Assembly (NCBI GenBank): GCA_028554795.2
Contig: CM068831.1
Span: 31,670,644-31,734,643 of the forward strand
Origin: Sinohyriopsis cumingii
Taxonomy: Eukaryota > Mollusca > Bivalvia > Unionida > Unionidae
Direction of reading: 5' to 3'
DNA length: 64,000 nucleotides
The translations under genes and the position numbers were made by a program. Within the stretch, counting starts at the first letter, position 1. Each line of letters starts with the position of its first letter. The notes beneath the pieces were generated by a model that was not told where the DNA came from, searched no databases, and was given only the letters and a program-made list of their open reading frames with translations. Shown piece by piece: positions 37,703 through 51,100 of the stretch.

Positions 37703-40700
37703 GACACGACGATAAACATTAATCTATTAAAGCATCCTTTGCAATGGCCAGCGTACATATAGCGGACGTGAGGTTCGTTTTTCACAGCTTGTTTGAAATA
37801 AATGGATGATTATATATCCAGTGTAACAACTTGTCTTGACAGCTTATGGACGCTAATGTTTGACATTTATTGTGAAGATGATTGTTCACTGCTTGTTGAT
37901 GAATTCGTAGCTTCTGTTAATCGATGCTATAGCTCAATTTAACTGTCATACACTGATATGTTTAAGTCTGCTTGCACAGTTAACTATGCAGAGTTATGGA
38001 AATATAACAAATTGGTTTTAATAACTTTCAGAGTTTGTTTTACTATTACTCAATATTTGTTTCAAGTACTATAAAGGCTGTGATAGGTTGGGTGGCTTAG
38101 AGTACAAATCAGGCCCTTCTCACTTGGGGGGTGGGGGGTGGGTACTGCCCATTATGAATATTACTGGTCCTAGATGTCCAACCTGATATTTATGACATAT
38201 AGGTTCAACATCTTACTGCCAGCAGAAATGGTGTTCTGTAGTATTTTTCCCAGTCAATAGTTTATGGATATATTATGTCATGTACTATGCTTGTTTAATT
38301 CTCTCATCTCAGTTCTGACGTTACCATTGAATGCTATAATGTTCCCAGACATCCGGTATTCTTGGTTATTAAAATTATATATATACACAGATAACTGAAG
38401 GTGAGTTCTCATTATTCCCTAACAATTGTAATTAGTGGGGCTGTAGCAATTGATGGTCTGAGAATTCAAGTTAACTGGTTCAAAACTTGGGTAAACAACA
38501 AACTGTTTTCTTCCTTTGACAGGCATCATAAAGTTTTGCATCTTTGTCTCTCTGATGACTGTGGTACACAAGTTACAGACTTTGCCTTAGAATGAGCCTG
38601 ATTTTTGATACTTGTTACTGAATGGGGTGGGGTAGGGAAGTAACAAAATTATTAAAGGTGGAATGTATGCAAACCATGCTGGAAATAGATATGTGCCAGC
38701 AACTGCAACATGTAAGCTTCAATCAATTTGGAAACTATAAGCTTTATCCTGTAAATATTAACAGTTCACACCCTGTATAAAAGATGATTTTGTGTTTGAT
38801 TAACTGGAACTGTTAATTTATTATGTTAAGGAATTTATTGTTTTAACCCTAGTAAATGTAATATAATTAGGTCAAAAGTTCCAGTTTGTTTATTGTTTCC
38901 AGAGTCGATTATTGTAACTGGAAGAACCTGTTTCTAAGTGTTAAATGAAACGAAAGAAATATTGTTTACTCAAGTGATATAAAGTAAAAGTTTAAAATGA
39001 ACTGAAAGAAATATTGTTTATTCAAGTGATACAAAATAAATGCAAATGTGTATATTCATTAAGAAGTGTATTGTCAATTGCAAATAAATGAAGATTTATC
39101 TTATTTTGTTCTTTACTTGTGTACAAAATTATACCTGGATTGGGCAATAATTACTTGGACTCCATTTGGAAAAGAAAAATCTATATGTCCTAAATGCCTA
39201 ATGTTCATATCATAATGCTCTTTTAATGGATGATTATGCTTTTCAGCTGACGTTACCATATTGCCAAGTGAACTAATAGTATGGCCTTCGGTGTGGCCCA
39301 CTAATCACATTTGTAAATGAATTATGCATACAATAGAGAAATAGCTCTTAAAATATCTTATGAGTTGAACAATGTGTGTACACAAATAAACATGAAGCAA
39401 ATCTTTGAACTTGTATGCCACACATGCAAGTGAATTGGTGGTTTTCATATGTAACTTGTGTACTCTTATGGTTTTTGTCTATATTACTTTTAGCCATTTC
39501 TATTCACACACCAGAACACAACCTTTTTTGTCTGATTCAGGTACTAATGCAAAACTTATTTCAGCTGTAACTGAAGTATACAGAATTTTTCCTGATGTTG
39601 AGGCCTACTGTGTAGACAGTATAGCTGTAAGTCATCAAATCAAATGGAAGACAACAGTGTGCAGTTGAAGAAAATGATATATACCCAGTACCATTTAGAG
39701 TTATCTTAAAGAAAAGTCACAATGCACACTGATACAAGTAGTTTTAGAAAATGCATTTGTTCCACATACATTTTAACTTAACCCAAAAGTTCAGTCTCTT
39801 GCCTAAAATTCAATCAGATGTATGCATTTATTCCATAAAACACAAAGATATAATGAACCAAATCATTTTCGTTATTGAGTTAGGTAGTAGGCTATGTTAA
39901 AGAGTGCAATCACTTTATCGATTTTTTTTTCCATTACATTTTTATTTATTATAAAATGACATTTCTTAGTGGAGTGCTAGCAACTGTAACTTGAGGAATA
40001 TTTTGTACATGCTGGCCTAAGTGTCATGAATATACTGTGCTACATTTTGCTTTATTAGGTATAATACTATCATGAGACTTGCTTGATTAAATCCTGAATT
40101 TGTCAGTTACACTTACAAATCCACTGGTAGAATTTAAAATCTGTAACAGTTTGGGTACTTTTTTTGCAGTAACTGCAAATCACTTTGCCTTCACAGTCAA
40201 TGAATTCAAGCCATTGATAATTGTCAAACCATTGTGACTGAAAATGTGATTGTCTCTTAGTTGTGTCCTATTTGATAATTTTGCTGCCACAGAGTCTGGA
40301 TTGTGTCTCTGAAGAAATAGTTCATCTAGACTCTGTTGCAGTATTACATTTTATATGTTCAATTTAATGAATTTTCTTTCTTTGAATCATTCTTATGTCA
40401 TAACTTGCGAAAATAGTTTAGTTAACAATATTTATTCAAACAGAAAAGATAACCTCACTTGACAAATCATCCTACTAAAGTGATCATGGCATACACTTTT
40501 ATCTTTGAAATTCAAATATTGCCCACTCGTTAATTAACATAACTAATATTGCACATTGAAGATGATCATATGTATCATCAGTTTTAAAAAAATAAAGACA
40601 TAATACTATCATTTAATCACTGCATACAGGAAACAGACACTTGTGTCTGTAAAATGCCTTTCATTGGATTACTTTGGTTTATTAAAACCAAACAGCGATC

Positions 40701-42442
40701 CACTCAGGATTTTCTAGGGTAGATACAGAGAATATATTATGGTCATTCAGAACGCTATCAATACATCAGAACAGATTGTTTTTATTATTATTTAGGCAAA
40801 ATAACTTAGTAAGTCAGATGGCAAACATAAGGATGGTGATAGGTTATGTGGAATTTGCATTGAATCATCTGATCCCAGAAGATTTGATACAATGTCACTG
40901 GCTGTGGTAATCATCAAGTGCAGTTGCACGGCACCATAAGACTTATCAAGATACCATAAGCTAGAAAGATGAAGAAAAAGAAAAACGATGACCCAAAGAC
41001 AAATCCTGCAAACTGTGTGCAAAAACGATTCCACAGATTATAGATGAAAACTTTACTATATTTAGCTTCAAGATATTAATAAATTCGGATTACTTCCTCC
41101 AGTCTGCTACAGTAATTCATGCCCATTGCACTCATAAATTGATTATAGTCCTTGCAGTATTTTGTGTGGGCCACAATATTTTAATTGATGCAGCTGATGC
41201 TCCATTCTTCAGTTCAGTGTTGATTCAAACATAGCAATGTCCCTTTGGGATGTGTGCATAAATAAAGAATGCCTGTCCCTTCATTACCACACTTGTTGAA
41301 TTTATCGTGTCTCTCTGAAAACTGTACCATGTGAGAAAGAATTTTATAAACAAACTGGACATAAGTATTGCTAGACATATACTCAGACCTGAGACTTCAT
41401 AAAAGACTGCTTACTTATGAGGCATTATTAGTGCTAGGGCTTGAGGTAATAACTTGCTATATGTTTGGTAAGGCAAAATAAGGGGCCTTATGACTTAAAT
41501 TGAAACTGTGAAAAAACAAATGGTTCAAATGCAATAAACTTTTGTTTTTCCTCATTTGTTATATTACAGTGCCATGAAAGGTCATTTCTTTTATCTTTTT
41601 AATCCCTTGCCAATTTTAAGTCATCATCACTAACCAAGTCTCTAAATCAATTCTTGGCATATTTAGCTAAAATGGTGTCTACTGTTCCATTATATCATTG
41701 ATTGTTTAGCTTGCTTGTATGGAGCTTAACACCATTTTTCAGGACATCATAGACTTTATATGGCAGCCAACATATTTATTGGAAGAAATCAACACACATA
41801 ACGCTACTGGCAAGCTTTCTCATATACACACATTGGTTGGACTAGAGAGAGTTGATTAGTGATGTGTATGCCTGGACCATTCTATAATTCAGGGCCCCAT
41901 GATTGAATACAGCTTAAAGAAATTAACCCTAATTCAATTTCCTTGTTGCATTTAAATCATAACACCCACCATGCAAAGTGACACATGTCTCAAGATTTTC
42001 AAATTTGTATATGTTTTGCAACTTTTAATTCTGAGTTGATGCATGTGGATGTGGAAATTCAGTTACTGAATACTTAGCTACTTATATAAGGAGCTCTCAC
42101 ACTGGTAAAAGCATGAAATTGGGATTGTATTTGCAAGAGGGCAATTAATTGTTCAAAATACTGTTTTAGCTAACTACATATGCGAAGGGTTGATGTATAA
42201 AAAAGAGGATCAAGAAATCCTAGCTGGTAAAGATAATTGTATCCAACTTGATAGAAAGTGAGAAGGCCTTTTAATTTTGTACAGCAGTTTCATTAAGGAA
42301 CCAACTATAATACCATTAGAAGTTTATGAGCAGCAAAAACCACATTTAGGACCAACTAGACATCAAAACCATATGCATAGTTCCATTTACGGCCAACCAG
42401 ACATCAAATAGGTCATCTAGTGAAAGCACAATGTCAAAATGA
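37703..42442. other. Mostly featureless DNA with weak exon candidates
   Basis: No gene could be supported. A 52-base tandem duplication (GAAAGAAATATTGTTTA at 38952 and 39004) is present. Two splice-bounded frames look mildly coding. The first is 39541-39626 on the plus strand, described separately. The second is about 39129-39300 on the minus strand, which reads GHTEGHTISSLGNMVTSAEK near its start and has a CCAG|GTATAA donor. They lie on opposite strands and do not join into one gene. Confidence 0.35.
39541..39626 (+). CDS. Possible isolated internal exon
   Basis: Preceded by a good acceptor (CCTTTTTTGTCTGATTCAG) and followed by a GCT|GTAAGT donor. The open frame between them has protein-like composition (AKLISAVTEVYRIFPDVEAY). 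The length of 86 bases is normal for an animal exon. No homologue is recognised and no partner exon was identified, so it may be chance. Confidence 0.2.
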
Positions 42443-42780
42443 CCAGCCATCTAGGAGAAGTAGCAAGGAAGGGGTTTTCCAGATGCCCATTAAAACAGCC
42501 ATATTGGAGGTTAGATTGGCACTATTTTCATTTACGTCCAACTAGACATAAGAAGTCTTTCACTGATATGACGATTCATTCAGGAGAAGTAGTTATACCA
42601 AGATTTTCAGGATGGCCACATTGGTGGCCTTATAGGATGTCTGTACAGCACCATAATTCTCATTCAGGACCTGCTAGACATCAACATAAGTATTTTGTAC
42701 ACATGTTGACACGCTGACACAATTATCCATTCAGAAGTAGCGATAAAAAGTTTCTTAATATGGCTACTGTGGCAACCACA
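42443..42780. repeat. Degenerate tandem repeat of about 130-145 bp
   Basis: Three successive segments share a GAGAAGTAG motif (about 42452, 42583 and 42731). This is followed by a GGCCATATTGG...GGTT-like segment and a CATTTACG(T/G)CCAACTAGACATCA motif. Divergence between units is high. Confidence 0.55.
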
Positions 42781-44119
42781 TTGTATGTGTGAGTGGCACC
42801 ATCTTGTTTTTTCTTCCATATATTTTCACACAAATATCATATTTAAAGATAACATGAATTCATACAAGATCTTGTCGGTTTATTTCATAACAGATTTTTC
42901 CCTCATATTAATATAATCTTTTGAAAACATTTATACATTATAGTTCTAGAAATTTTTCATGCTCTCAGAAACTATTAAAATCACGGCAGAAAGTGTTATG
43001 TTATATCTTTATTCAGCACTGAAAAATATTTATGAACTCTTAAAGTTTTTTCCCCTATATTAACTTAATTTAATGAAGATTTTCAGACTATAACCTTTCC
43101 ATTGGATTTATTTTTTCAAACATGGCGTAAAAAGTATGTTATAGTAACCAATTTTTACATTGCCTTCACCATTGCAGAAATTTCCATAATCAATTTCCTA
43201 GTAAAGAAAAGCCAAGAAAATAAATGGACAGTTAATATTCACTTCAGGATCACAGACTTGAGGCAAATATGTCATTGTTAAATCAAACATTTTTATTGTG
43301 TTTCCTTAGATCTAAATATATATATATACTTGCTGTTACTCTAAACGAAGGCTGGTGATCCAGTTGATAACCTTTTGGGGGTTTTAAGGATGTCTTTAAA
43401 ATTAAGGCCTTAAAAATGTTGAGATCTTATATTAAAAATGACAATTTGAGCCTTGCAGATTCATGTCCACAGGTGCCCAAATAAAAAAAGGGGGGGGGTG
43501 CAAGGGGCAAGCTTGTTGGTGTGTTATAAAATAACTGACTTATCATCGGTGTGCTGACAGGTGAAGTGTAATGAAATCACTGTTGTAATATTAATAATGA
43601 GTGAGTCTGCACAAAGGAATTTCATACAGCTAAACTAGCTCAACAACTAGAGGCAATTAAGAAATATATCCACATTCGTGATTCTGTCAAATGGCAGATA
43701 CAACAGCATCAGGAAGCTCAAGTGGTATTTACAGAAGGTAAAGAGCCGCTATACTTGTTATCTTTTTAGGGTTGTGCTTGGATTTTGCCCTCAAGCTGGA
43801 GCAGTCATAGGATATATAATAAATCGCCACGGTCGGAATTTATCCCCAAGCTGGGGTAATCGATGGGTAAAGTCTTATCCACAGTCGGGGTTTTATTCAA
43901 GCTTCAGGTGCAAGTTTTTGTGCATCTCCATGCCCTTGCATAAAACAGTTACACATTTTTTTATATAGATATTTTTCAGTTGTAGACAGGAATAATAAGT
44001 ATTTGCGAGTGTTTGAAATGAATGGGTTCATTATGAATTGAGTGGCACTACATTTCAAAAGCAAAATTGGATTGAAATGCAAGAACTGTAGTACGGAATT
44101 AGTGTTGGTTCTGGATCGT
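42781..44119. other. No recognisable features
   Basis: AT-rich, with one G-run near 43489. At 43750-43900 short phrases such as CCTCAAGCTGGAG and CCCCAAGCTGGGG recur loosely, but not clearly enough to call a repeat. Confidence 0.45.
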
Positions 44120-44132
44120 AGAATGGAATTGT

Positions 44133-44449
44133 GTGTGTGTGATTGGATTTTTAACGTAGCTTGAATAATTTTTCAGTCATATTGCTACGATGTCTGCAGT
44201 GTGGCAGCTTATAGTGATGTATAGCACTGGGGCATCATGCTGCAAACATGTAGTATGATGTTGCACCCAGTCACATTATCCTGACACCAGGCCGATCAGT
44301 CCTAACACTAACCTCTTAATGCTGAGCGTCTAGCGAGGTAGCTGTTAATACCATTTTTGTAAGTCTTTGGTATGACTTGGCTGGGGTTTGAACCCATGAC
44401 CTCCCGCTTCTGAGGCGGACGCTCTAACCACTAGGACACCGGAGTGGTC
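44133..44449 (-). mobile_element. tRNA-derived SINE with target-site duplication
   Basis: A full-length minus-strand copy: tRNA-like head at the right end, body, and a short (CA)n tail. The 13-base direct repeat AGAATGGAATTGT flanks it at 44120-44132 and 44450-44462. Box B is slightly altered (GGTTCAAACCCC). The perfect target-site duplication indicates a fairly recent insertion. Confidence 0.93.
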
Positions 44450-45089
44450 AGAATGGAATTGTAACAATTACAATGGAAGCAATTTGTATTATGCTTGTTG
44501 GGGCATTCCTCACTGATGGCTGTCAGTGACATCATCATGGGAATGTGTAACAGCCACATTTTGTAAGAACAAGGTGTAGTTGTTGAACAATACAGACACT
44601 TTTCTGCCATTTCCACTGGCATCATCTCATATGATGTTATTTAAAAAAACTTCCTACAACATACTCACAACATATAAAACCTATATGCAAATCTGATGAA
44701 AGCTGCTTGTGTTTCTGAAACACATATTCCATACTGGTGGCAAGAATGTCCAAATCTACATTACAAAAATGAAAACATTACCATCCATCTAGGAGTTGCA
44801 AATGTATGAAATCCTCTTGTTGGGTAGTTTTACTAACAGGCTTTACAGCAGGGCCTTCCATTAGATTTAAATGTGGCAGGTAAGTTGACAAAGTAGGGTG
44901 GGGGGTTGGGGGGACCTACCCCAATGGGGATAATTCATTTTTTTTTTTAAAGTAGCATGGTGTAAAGTAAAAGTAGATGGGCTGATAAGGAATCCACTGA
45001 ATTTACAGACTAAAGGTTCAGACATTTGTTTTTAAGAGAAAAATGAAAGAAGGAAACAATACAACAGATATTTTAATATGACTTTAATG

Positions 45090-45095
45090 TTTATT
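45090..45095 (-). promoter_or_regulatory. Poly(A) signal AATAAA of the DUF4806-like gene
   Basis: AATAAA on the minus strand about 64 bases past the TAA stop of the last exon, a normal distance. It supports the assigned 3' end. Confidence 0.6.
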
Positions 45096-46341
45096 TTCTA
45101 GATTTAATTAAGATTATGAATCAGAATCAGTCTCCATCTCCACTGTAAAGTTTATCTATTACTTCTTCTGCTCAGGCACCTGCAAATTAAAACAAAATTG
45201 TAATGCTTAAATAAAGTCATATCATCTCAGCACTAGTTACATATGCAGAAGTCATGTTAATCAGCATTATAAAAATGTATGAAATTTTCTTCACTGCACT
45301 TGTGCTTCCCTTACTATCGTTAAGCCATGATACAAGATAACTTTGCACTTACTTGTCATTTCTGGCAAGTGGATGGTGCAATCAGTTTGCACAAAGATGA
45401 ATTTATTTCATCCAAATATTTCATGTGAATAAAAATTCCAAATGGAGGCACTTGTCCGATCAGACAAGATATATGCATATTGTAGTTAGCTGGACTCTAG
45501 CTCTGATAGTCCTGGGCAATAGGATAAGCTGATTTTGTTATCAGTTTAGAAATGCATCCGCTTTGTAAATACTATGCTTTAAAAGACGAAACTGAATCCA
45601 ATATTGATGAAATAAGAGTCATTTGGATTACCTTGTTTTTTATCATTCTGCGTTGGTTGGGTGCATATTTGAGGGTCTCTGATATGGTCTCTTCCATTCC
45701 ATTTGCCTTTCCTTTGCCATTAGTTTTCAAGCAGGCTTCTGCAAGAGTAATACAATGTTTTAAAATAAGTTTCACAACAAAGGATGCATTGCATTTTTCT
45801 AAATGCCAGCAATAATCAATGGAATATTTTTAAAACATGTACTTTGAAATGTGTCTCAAGTTACTTTATCAATTCATTTAAAAATCTCTGGCAAGTCACA
45901 TGAAAAACACAATTTAAATCAAGCCATACTTACTTATCAAAACCTGACATATCACAAGCTCTTGAAATGCTTTTTCCCTTTACGTCCCTTTGGACTATAC
46001 TCTGGCCAGTCTTTTTGTTTTAAGCTTTTTCATCATCCTGCAGACACTATCCCCAATTGTAAACCTGCCAAGGGAGCTCAAGTAGCATATCTGAAAATAA
46101 TAATAATAATAATATTACTATTTTTTGATTTTGATATTATTATTAGTAGTAGTATTTCATGATCGATGTGACAAAATATGCTTGTATATAGTTATTTTTT
46201 GCCATGGTTTTGCAAGCAAATTTAATTTCTCTAACTTGAAAAAAATTTGATAACATTAACTATGCAACACAATGTACTAATAGCAATTATAAACCAAATT
46301 AACCACCGTGAATCTATTAACTTCATAAATGACATTCACTC

Positions 46342-46441
46342 AAGGATTGAATTAAAGTAGCCACATAATATGTAATAGTGTATATGTAGTAAAGGATTGA
46401 ATTAAAGTAGCCACATAATATGTAATAGTGTATATGTAGTA
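46342..46441. repeat. Perfect 50-bp tandem duplication in an intron
   Basis: The 50 bases starting AAGGATTGAATTAAAGTAGC occur twice in direct succession without a difference (units begin at 46342 and 46392). They lie between exons 2 and 3 of the DUF4806-like gene. This is a very recent slippage or an assembly duplication. Confidence 0.95.
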
Positions 46442-48149
46442 AAATACCTGTTACATGTTCATTGCTAAACATGTTTTGGCCTACATCCGTAAGACAAAAC
46501 AGCCGACCACTACATGTTCACCCCACCCCCAAAAATAATTACTTGCATAATGCATATTGAGGTTCACAACAGCAAATAAAGGTTATAACAGTTTTTTTAA
46601 ATAGAAAATAAAGCCCCAATGTACCATCTTCTTGGAGAGTTTGGGATTCTCCTCCAACCTCTGGAAAAGGCCCTCTAGTTCCTCCACTGAATCACATGGC
46701 ATTGCAAGAATTTCTTCTCTATATTCTGTGTCTGGGCCTTGTATATGAACTTGGAGGGCCAGCTGCTCCAACAAATTCTCAATATTTGTGTCCAGTTTCA
46801 TAAGTACATTGAACTGGAAATCTGTAACAGATTTGTGATGAAATTAGTTTTGAAAGATCAAGATCATTATTATAAACTCCTTAAAAAGATCTGTACAGTG
46901 AACATGGGTTTAACAATGAAATATATTTATGAAATGAAATACATGGTCTTTGTACAGTTTATATGAAAACTTTTCCCTATAATCCTTTATTTTTTTATTC
47001 CCTGGATATGTTGTTTCACTGCTGGTGTCTGTAAAGTCTGCATTCAATGTAGATGGTTTAGGCGTCTGACTTACACAAGACAATGGTATACATCAGAAAG
47101 AAAAATAAAAAAACCAATGGAATGATGAACAGTCGACACATCAATGAAAAACAATTCATTGTTTATTTGCACAAATAAGTCTTGAACAGTATGTTTTATG
47201 ACCTATAATTTAATTAATTAACATCTCACAATGTTCTGAAATAACAGTATCTAAGCTACAAGAACTTGTGCTTTCATGTCATAATCTTCCATTTTGCAAA
47301 CAAATTTTGATGTTGAATCAAGGTATATGACCTTAGCATTGAACACTAACATTCAAAATGTCTACAAGATGACAAGACTATTATCAACTGAAGTGACAAC
47401 AAACCAATGAGTTTTACGTGCATTGAACATAAGCATTTTTAAATGCTACAAAATGTGTTTTTAGTGTATGGCCACAAATTACCCAACATTTTGTCAAACA
47501 TAAAACAGTTCTACTACCTTAGATGAGAATTAAATTCATAAATACAGTATATAATTGACCTACTCGTATTTAGAGAGCTGTAAATGAAATGAGAGATTAT
47601 ATAAAAGTCAACACCTGTAGTATTTGTTTCATTATTCTATAATGTACATTTTTTTCCATCCTCAATACTTACTACTTGCAGAGGAACTGGCAGAGAGAAA
47701 TCTTTATATTCTCCACTCCAGAGTGGATGGGGATGGTGATGGTGTTGTCCTTCTGGATGCAGCTAAGAGTATAAAGATTATCACTACTCCTTAATTGCAG
47801 TAAAAAAGAAACAAAGAAATCAGACTGGATTTTTTGGCATGTAAACAAAATGCATACTGGTTGCAATGACCACTGTATATAAAGCAGTGATACAATATAT
47901 CACAAAATGCATTCTTTTTTAACAAATCATCTAATCTCATATATACAGCATCATGAGTAAGTAAGTACTCTTAAACACATCTTATTAAACAGACAGAAAA
48001 ATGATGAAATTTATACATACTTTTGATAAAGAATGTCCAATTGTGGCATGGTATAAAAGCAATTGATAAAAAATAAAAAGAGACCAGATAAACTAAATAG
48101 AACATACCATTTTATATAAAAAATTTAGTTTTTAGAATTGTTTATGGGG

Positions 48150-51100
48150 TATTTATGTTTCCATAGTGTTATCTAAAGGGTTGTTCGTCCGAGTCTGGTT
48201 TCCCTCACCTTGCTCGAAGTTCCTTCCCTTGAAATGTTTTGTAACCTTTGCTATATGTCGCCTAGGTCTCAGTGTTTGCTATATGTAATGGTGTTATATT
48301 GTGTGTATGCTATATTTTCTTTATGTTTGAGACAGCAAGTATAGATCAAATACTTTCCCAGTTGTATTTCTTCCTTTATGATGTTATATTGTATCTTTTA
48401 ATTTGTTTTATGGTTTTCTAATTTTGACGATGGAATGGTGTACTATTTAGATTTTGTTTAAAAAAAAATAATTTCCTATTTTATTATTCGAGTGATAATA
48501 TGTGTCGTTCCTCATAATAGTCTTTAAAGATGTTGATAGGTAGGTTACGCTCGATCCAAGGTTCACGCTTCTTTATTCTCTATGTGTTTTTCCTGGGTCG
48601 CGTTAGGCCTCCTTTATTTAGTTTATCTGATTATGCTTTATTGAAAGATCCAAACGTATTTATGAGACCACATTATTCTATAGTGGTCAACCATGCAGTG
48701 CGGGAGAAGTTAGTAGGGTTTTAAACTAAGTGTTATACAGTATGTATTTGTGTCTTTATTTTGTCTGTTTATGTTCTACATTGGGTGTTTTCAAAGACTC
48801 ATGATGGGCCTGTGCACTTCACTGAGCCCTGTGACTTAGCCCCATGATGTCATCGCCATTTACTTCCCCCTTATATTTTCCCTGTATCCCTTCCTATATA
48901 TGTCTTTAGAATTTTCTTTCAGAGAAAGAAGAACAAAAATTAAATTACAAAATTCTTTTATTTTTTTCTTTCTTCCTTTCTTCCCTTTTCTCTTTTAAAA
49001 AAAAAAAAGTTATATGGGTTTCTTTGAAATATTTGAAATATGGCTTTTGTGGGGTGCGAGGAGGGGGTATGGGTATGGCATCAGCTCGCAATTGCGCTAC
49101 GCGACCCTTCGGTCTGTAATACCTATTCCTTCCTCCCCCTCTCTCCCCCAATTCCAACATCAATTGCGTTATATCAACCTGACGGTAAGTATCTATTCGT
49201 CGTAAGACGTTTTGAGTTCTTGTTGTGGTTAATATTCTTATTTTTACCACGTATCTTATTTAAAAATCTTTATCACCTGTCCACAGGATACCATCGTAGT
49301 TACTATATAGTCTATACATTTTAGAACGATTTTGTTTTCGTAGTCTAAATCTATGAATAAAATGTTATTTTTGTCATACTTATATTATTAACTTTATCCT
49401 ATTATGTTTAGTTTTATCACACTGGACAATCGTATGTAGTTTGGTGAAGTTCGCTGTTTTACATAAAGGGCATTTCGGCATTATCCTCAGCATACGATGT
49501 TTGATTGTTTCTTCGCCTGTTAGCCATGTGTTGTGCAGGTATTTAACAATTATACTTTGTGTTTTGACAGATCTTATTTTCCCCATTTTTTCCAATTTTT
49601 TGTCCAATTTACCTCCTCAATTGTCCTGCTCTACTCTACATTTTATATTTTTGGTTACCTCCTCCCTAATCCAAGCGTGACTTTTACTTATTAAATTTTG
49701 CATAAATCTGTTTTGTCTCTATATTTTAAAATTAGTTCTCATATGTTTGCGTGGCACTTCGATTTTTTTATATTAATTTGTTATTTTTGTATATCTCTGG
49801 TCGGTTTCTCAAGGTGAAGCCGAACCAGTAGATGTACGGTGCTTCTCACGCTGTAGCCGGGTCTGAGTGCATTTTTTTTTTTGATCTATTAATTATGTTA
49901 GTTAATTATAGTAGTAGAGGGCTCGGCAACCCCAAGCCCCCTCTACTTTTGGCCCTATATAATGTCTCTTTTTTTACATGATGCATTTTATGATTCCATA
50001 TATAATCTATTATTTCGTTGTCTGTTTTGTTTAAAATTGTATTATCCATATCTATGGATTTAATTATGTAGTTAATATTTGAGTATAAATAAGTCTTGGC
50101 CACTTGGGCCCGCTCCATGATAGGTAATGGCGCCATGGCCAGATTTTCACATTTTCTCTTATTTTATTGATAATATGTTCATAATTTTCTACAGCTTCTT
50201 TTTTTTATTACCAAAGTAAACCCCTAGAGCCTTTACAGTGTCTCTCAGTAAGTGTGTGTGTGGGGGGGGGGGGCGATAATCCAGGGTGGTTGCCCCTCCA
50301 GTTAACTATTTTTAAGATTTCGTGCTTGTTGTGGTTTATTTTGGAACCCGACGCTTATAGCATTTCCCCTCTCTTATAAAGATGTTGCAATCATATGCAT
50401 GTTAGAGCATTTTTTAATTCTTTTTTAGGTTTGGTATTTGTATGCCTTGTATAATCAGGGGCGGATTAAGGCTCACTGGTGCCCTAAGCACTGACAAATC
50501 TTGGTGCCCCCCTCTTTTCCACGTACACCTGAGAAGATAACCCTATGGTGTACCATGATCAAGAAACAGAACATCATGATCAATTTGCACTAGTTGTATC
50601 AGTTTTTTTTACAAATCTTCATTCTTTTTTCTTTCTTTCTTTTCACCCTTTTCTCAACTTTGTGGTGCCCCCTTTGGCCCTGGTATCCTATGCACGTGCT
50701 TAGTCTGCTTAATGGTTAATACGCCCCTGCTTGTATATCTGGATTGTTTCTTATCGTGTGACGTAGGATTTATATTGCCATTACGTATTCTAGCATTGAT
50801 AGTGGACATCCTTGTATCACTGATCGTTGTATTTCAAATTCTTTCGTGCATTTCCCGTTTAATTATCCCAGTGTGTAGGATTTTGGTCCATTTTGGAAAT
50901 TGGGTCCGAAACCAAATTTTTTAAAAACATTCTTTATACAGTTTTGTTCAAATCAGTCGAAAGCTTTCTCCTGGTCGAAGAGTACCATAGCACTCATCAT
51001 ACCAGTTTCATTTATGTAGTTAATTATAGTTTTAATGTTTAAAATATTGTTTTGTATATCCCTCCCCCACAAGTTTGATTTACATTAATTATCTTGTTTA

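Larger units (their letters stand above)
45066..47762 (-). pseudogene. DUF4806-like gene, five exons, probably an unprocessed pseudogene
   Basis: On the minus strand five exons with GT-AG boundaries keep one frame: 47673-47762, 46625-46813, 45934-46090, 45632-45738, and a last exon from 45179 with stop TAA at 45159-45161. Intron phases agree (0, 0, 1, 0). Exon 2 gives a leucine-rich helix (VLMKLDTNIENLLEQLALQV), then MPCDSVEELEGLFQRLEENP. Exon 3 gives YLSSLGRFTIGDSVCRMMKK and later KAFQELVICQVLI. Exon 4 ends in ETLKYAPNQRRMIKNK. This order (Pro-x-x-Ser-x-Glu-Glu-Leu-Glu, Leu-Gly, Arg-Met-x-x-Leu, Lys-Ala-Phe, Ala-Pro-x-x-Arg) matches my memory of DUF4806 (PF16064), a domain of unknown function. 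Exon 3 carries in-frame TAG (45995-45997) and TAA (45980-45982). Between about 46005 and 45970 the conserved Tyr-Ser-x-x-Gly-x-x-Gly-Lys-Lys motif is readable in the next frame, so two compensating indels are likely. Exon 1 is the least certain and upstream exons were not found. Confidence 0.7.

Noticed and set aside
42439..42717. 92-codon frame rich in His, Trp and Pro
   Set aside because: It spans a degenerate tandem repeat and its apparent periodicity comes from that repeat.
49014..49324. Plus-strand frames of 63-94 codons at 49014-49324
   Set aside because: They lie antisense inside the 3' part of the minus-strand LINE and show no domain.
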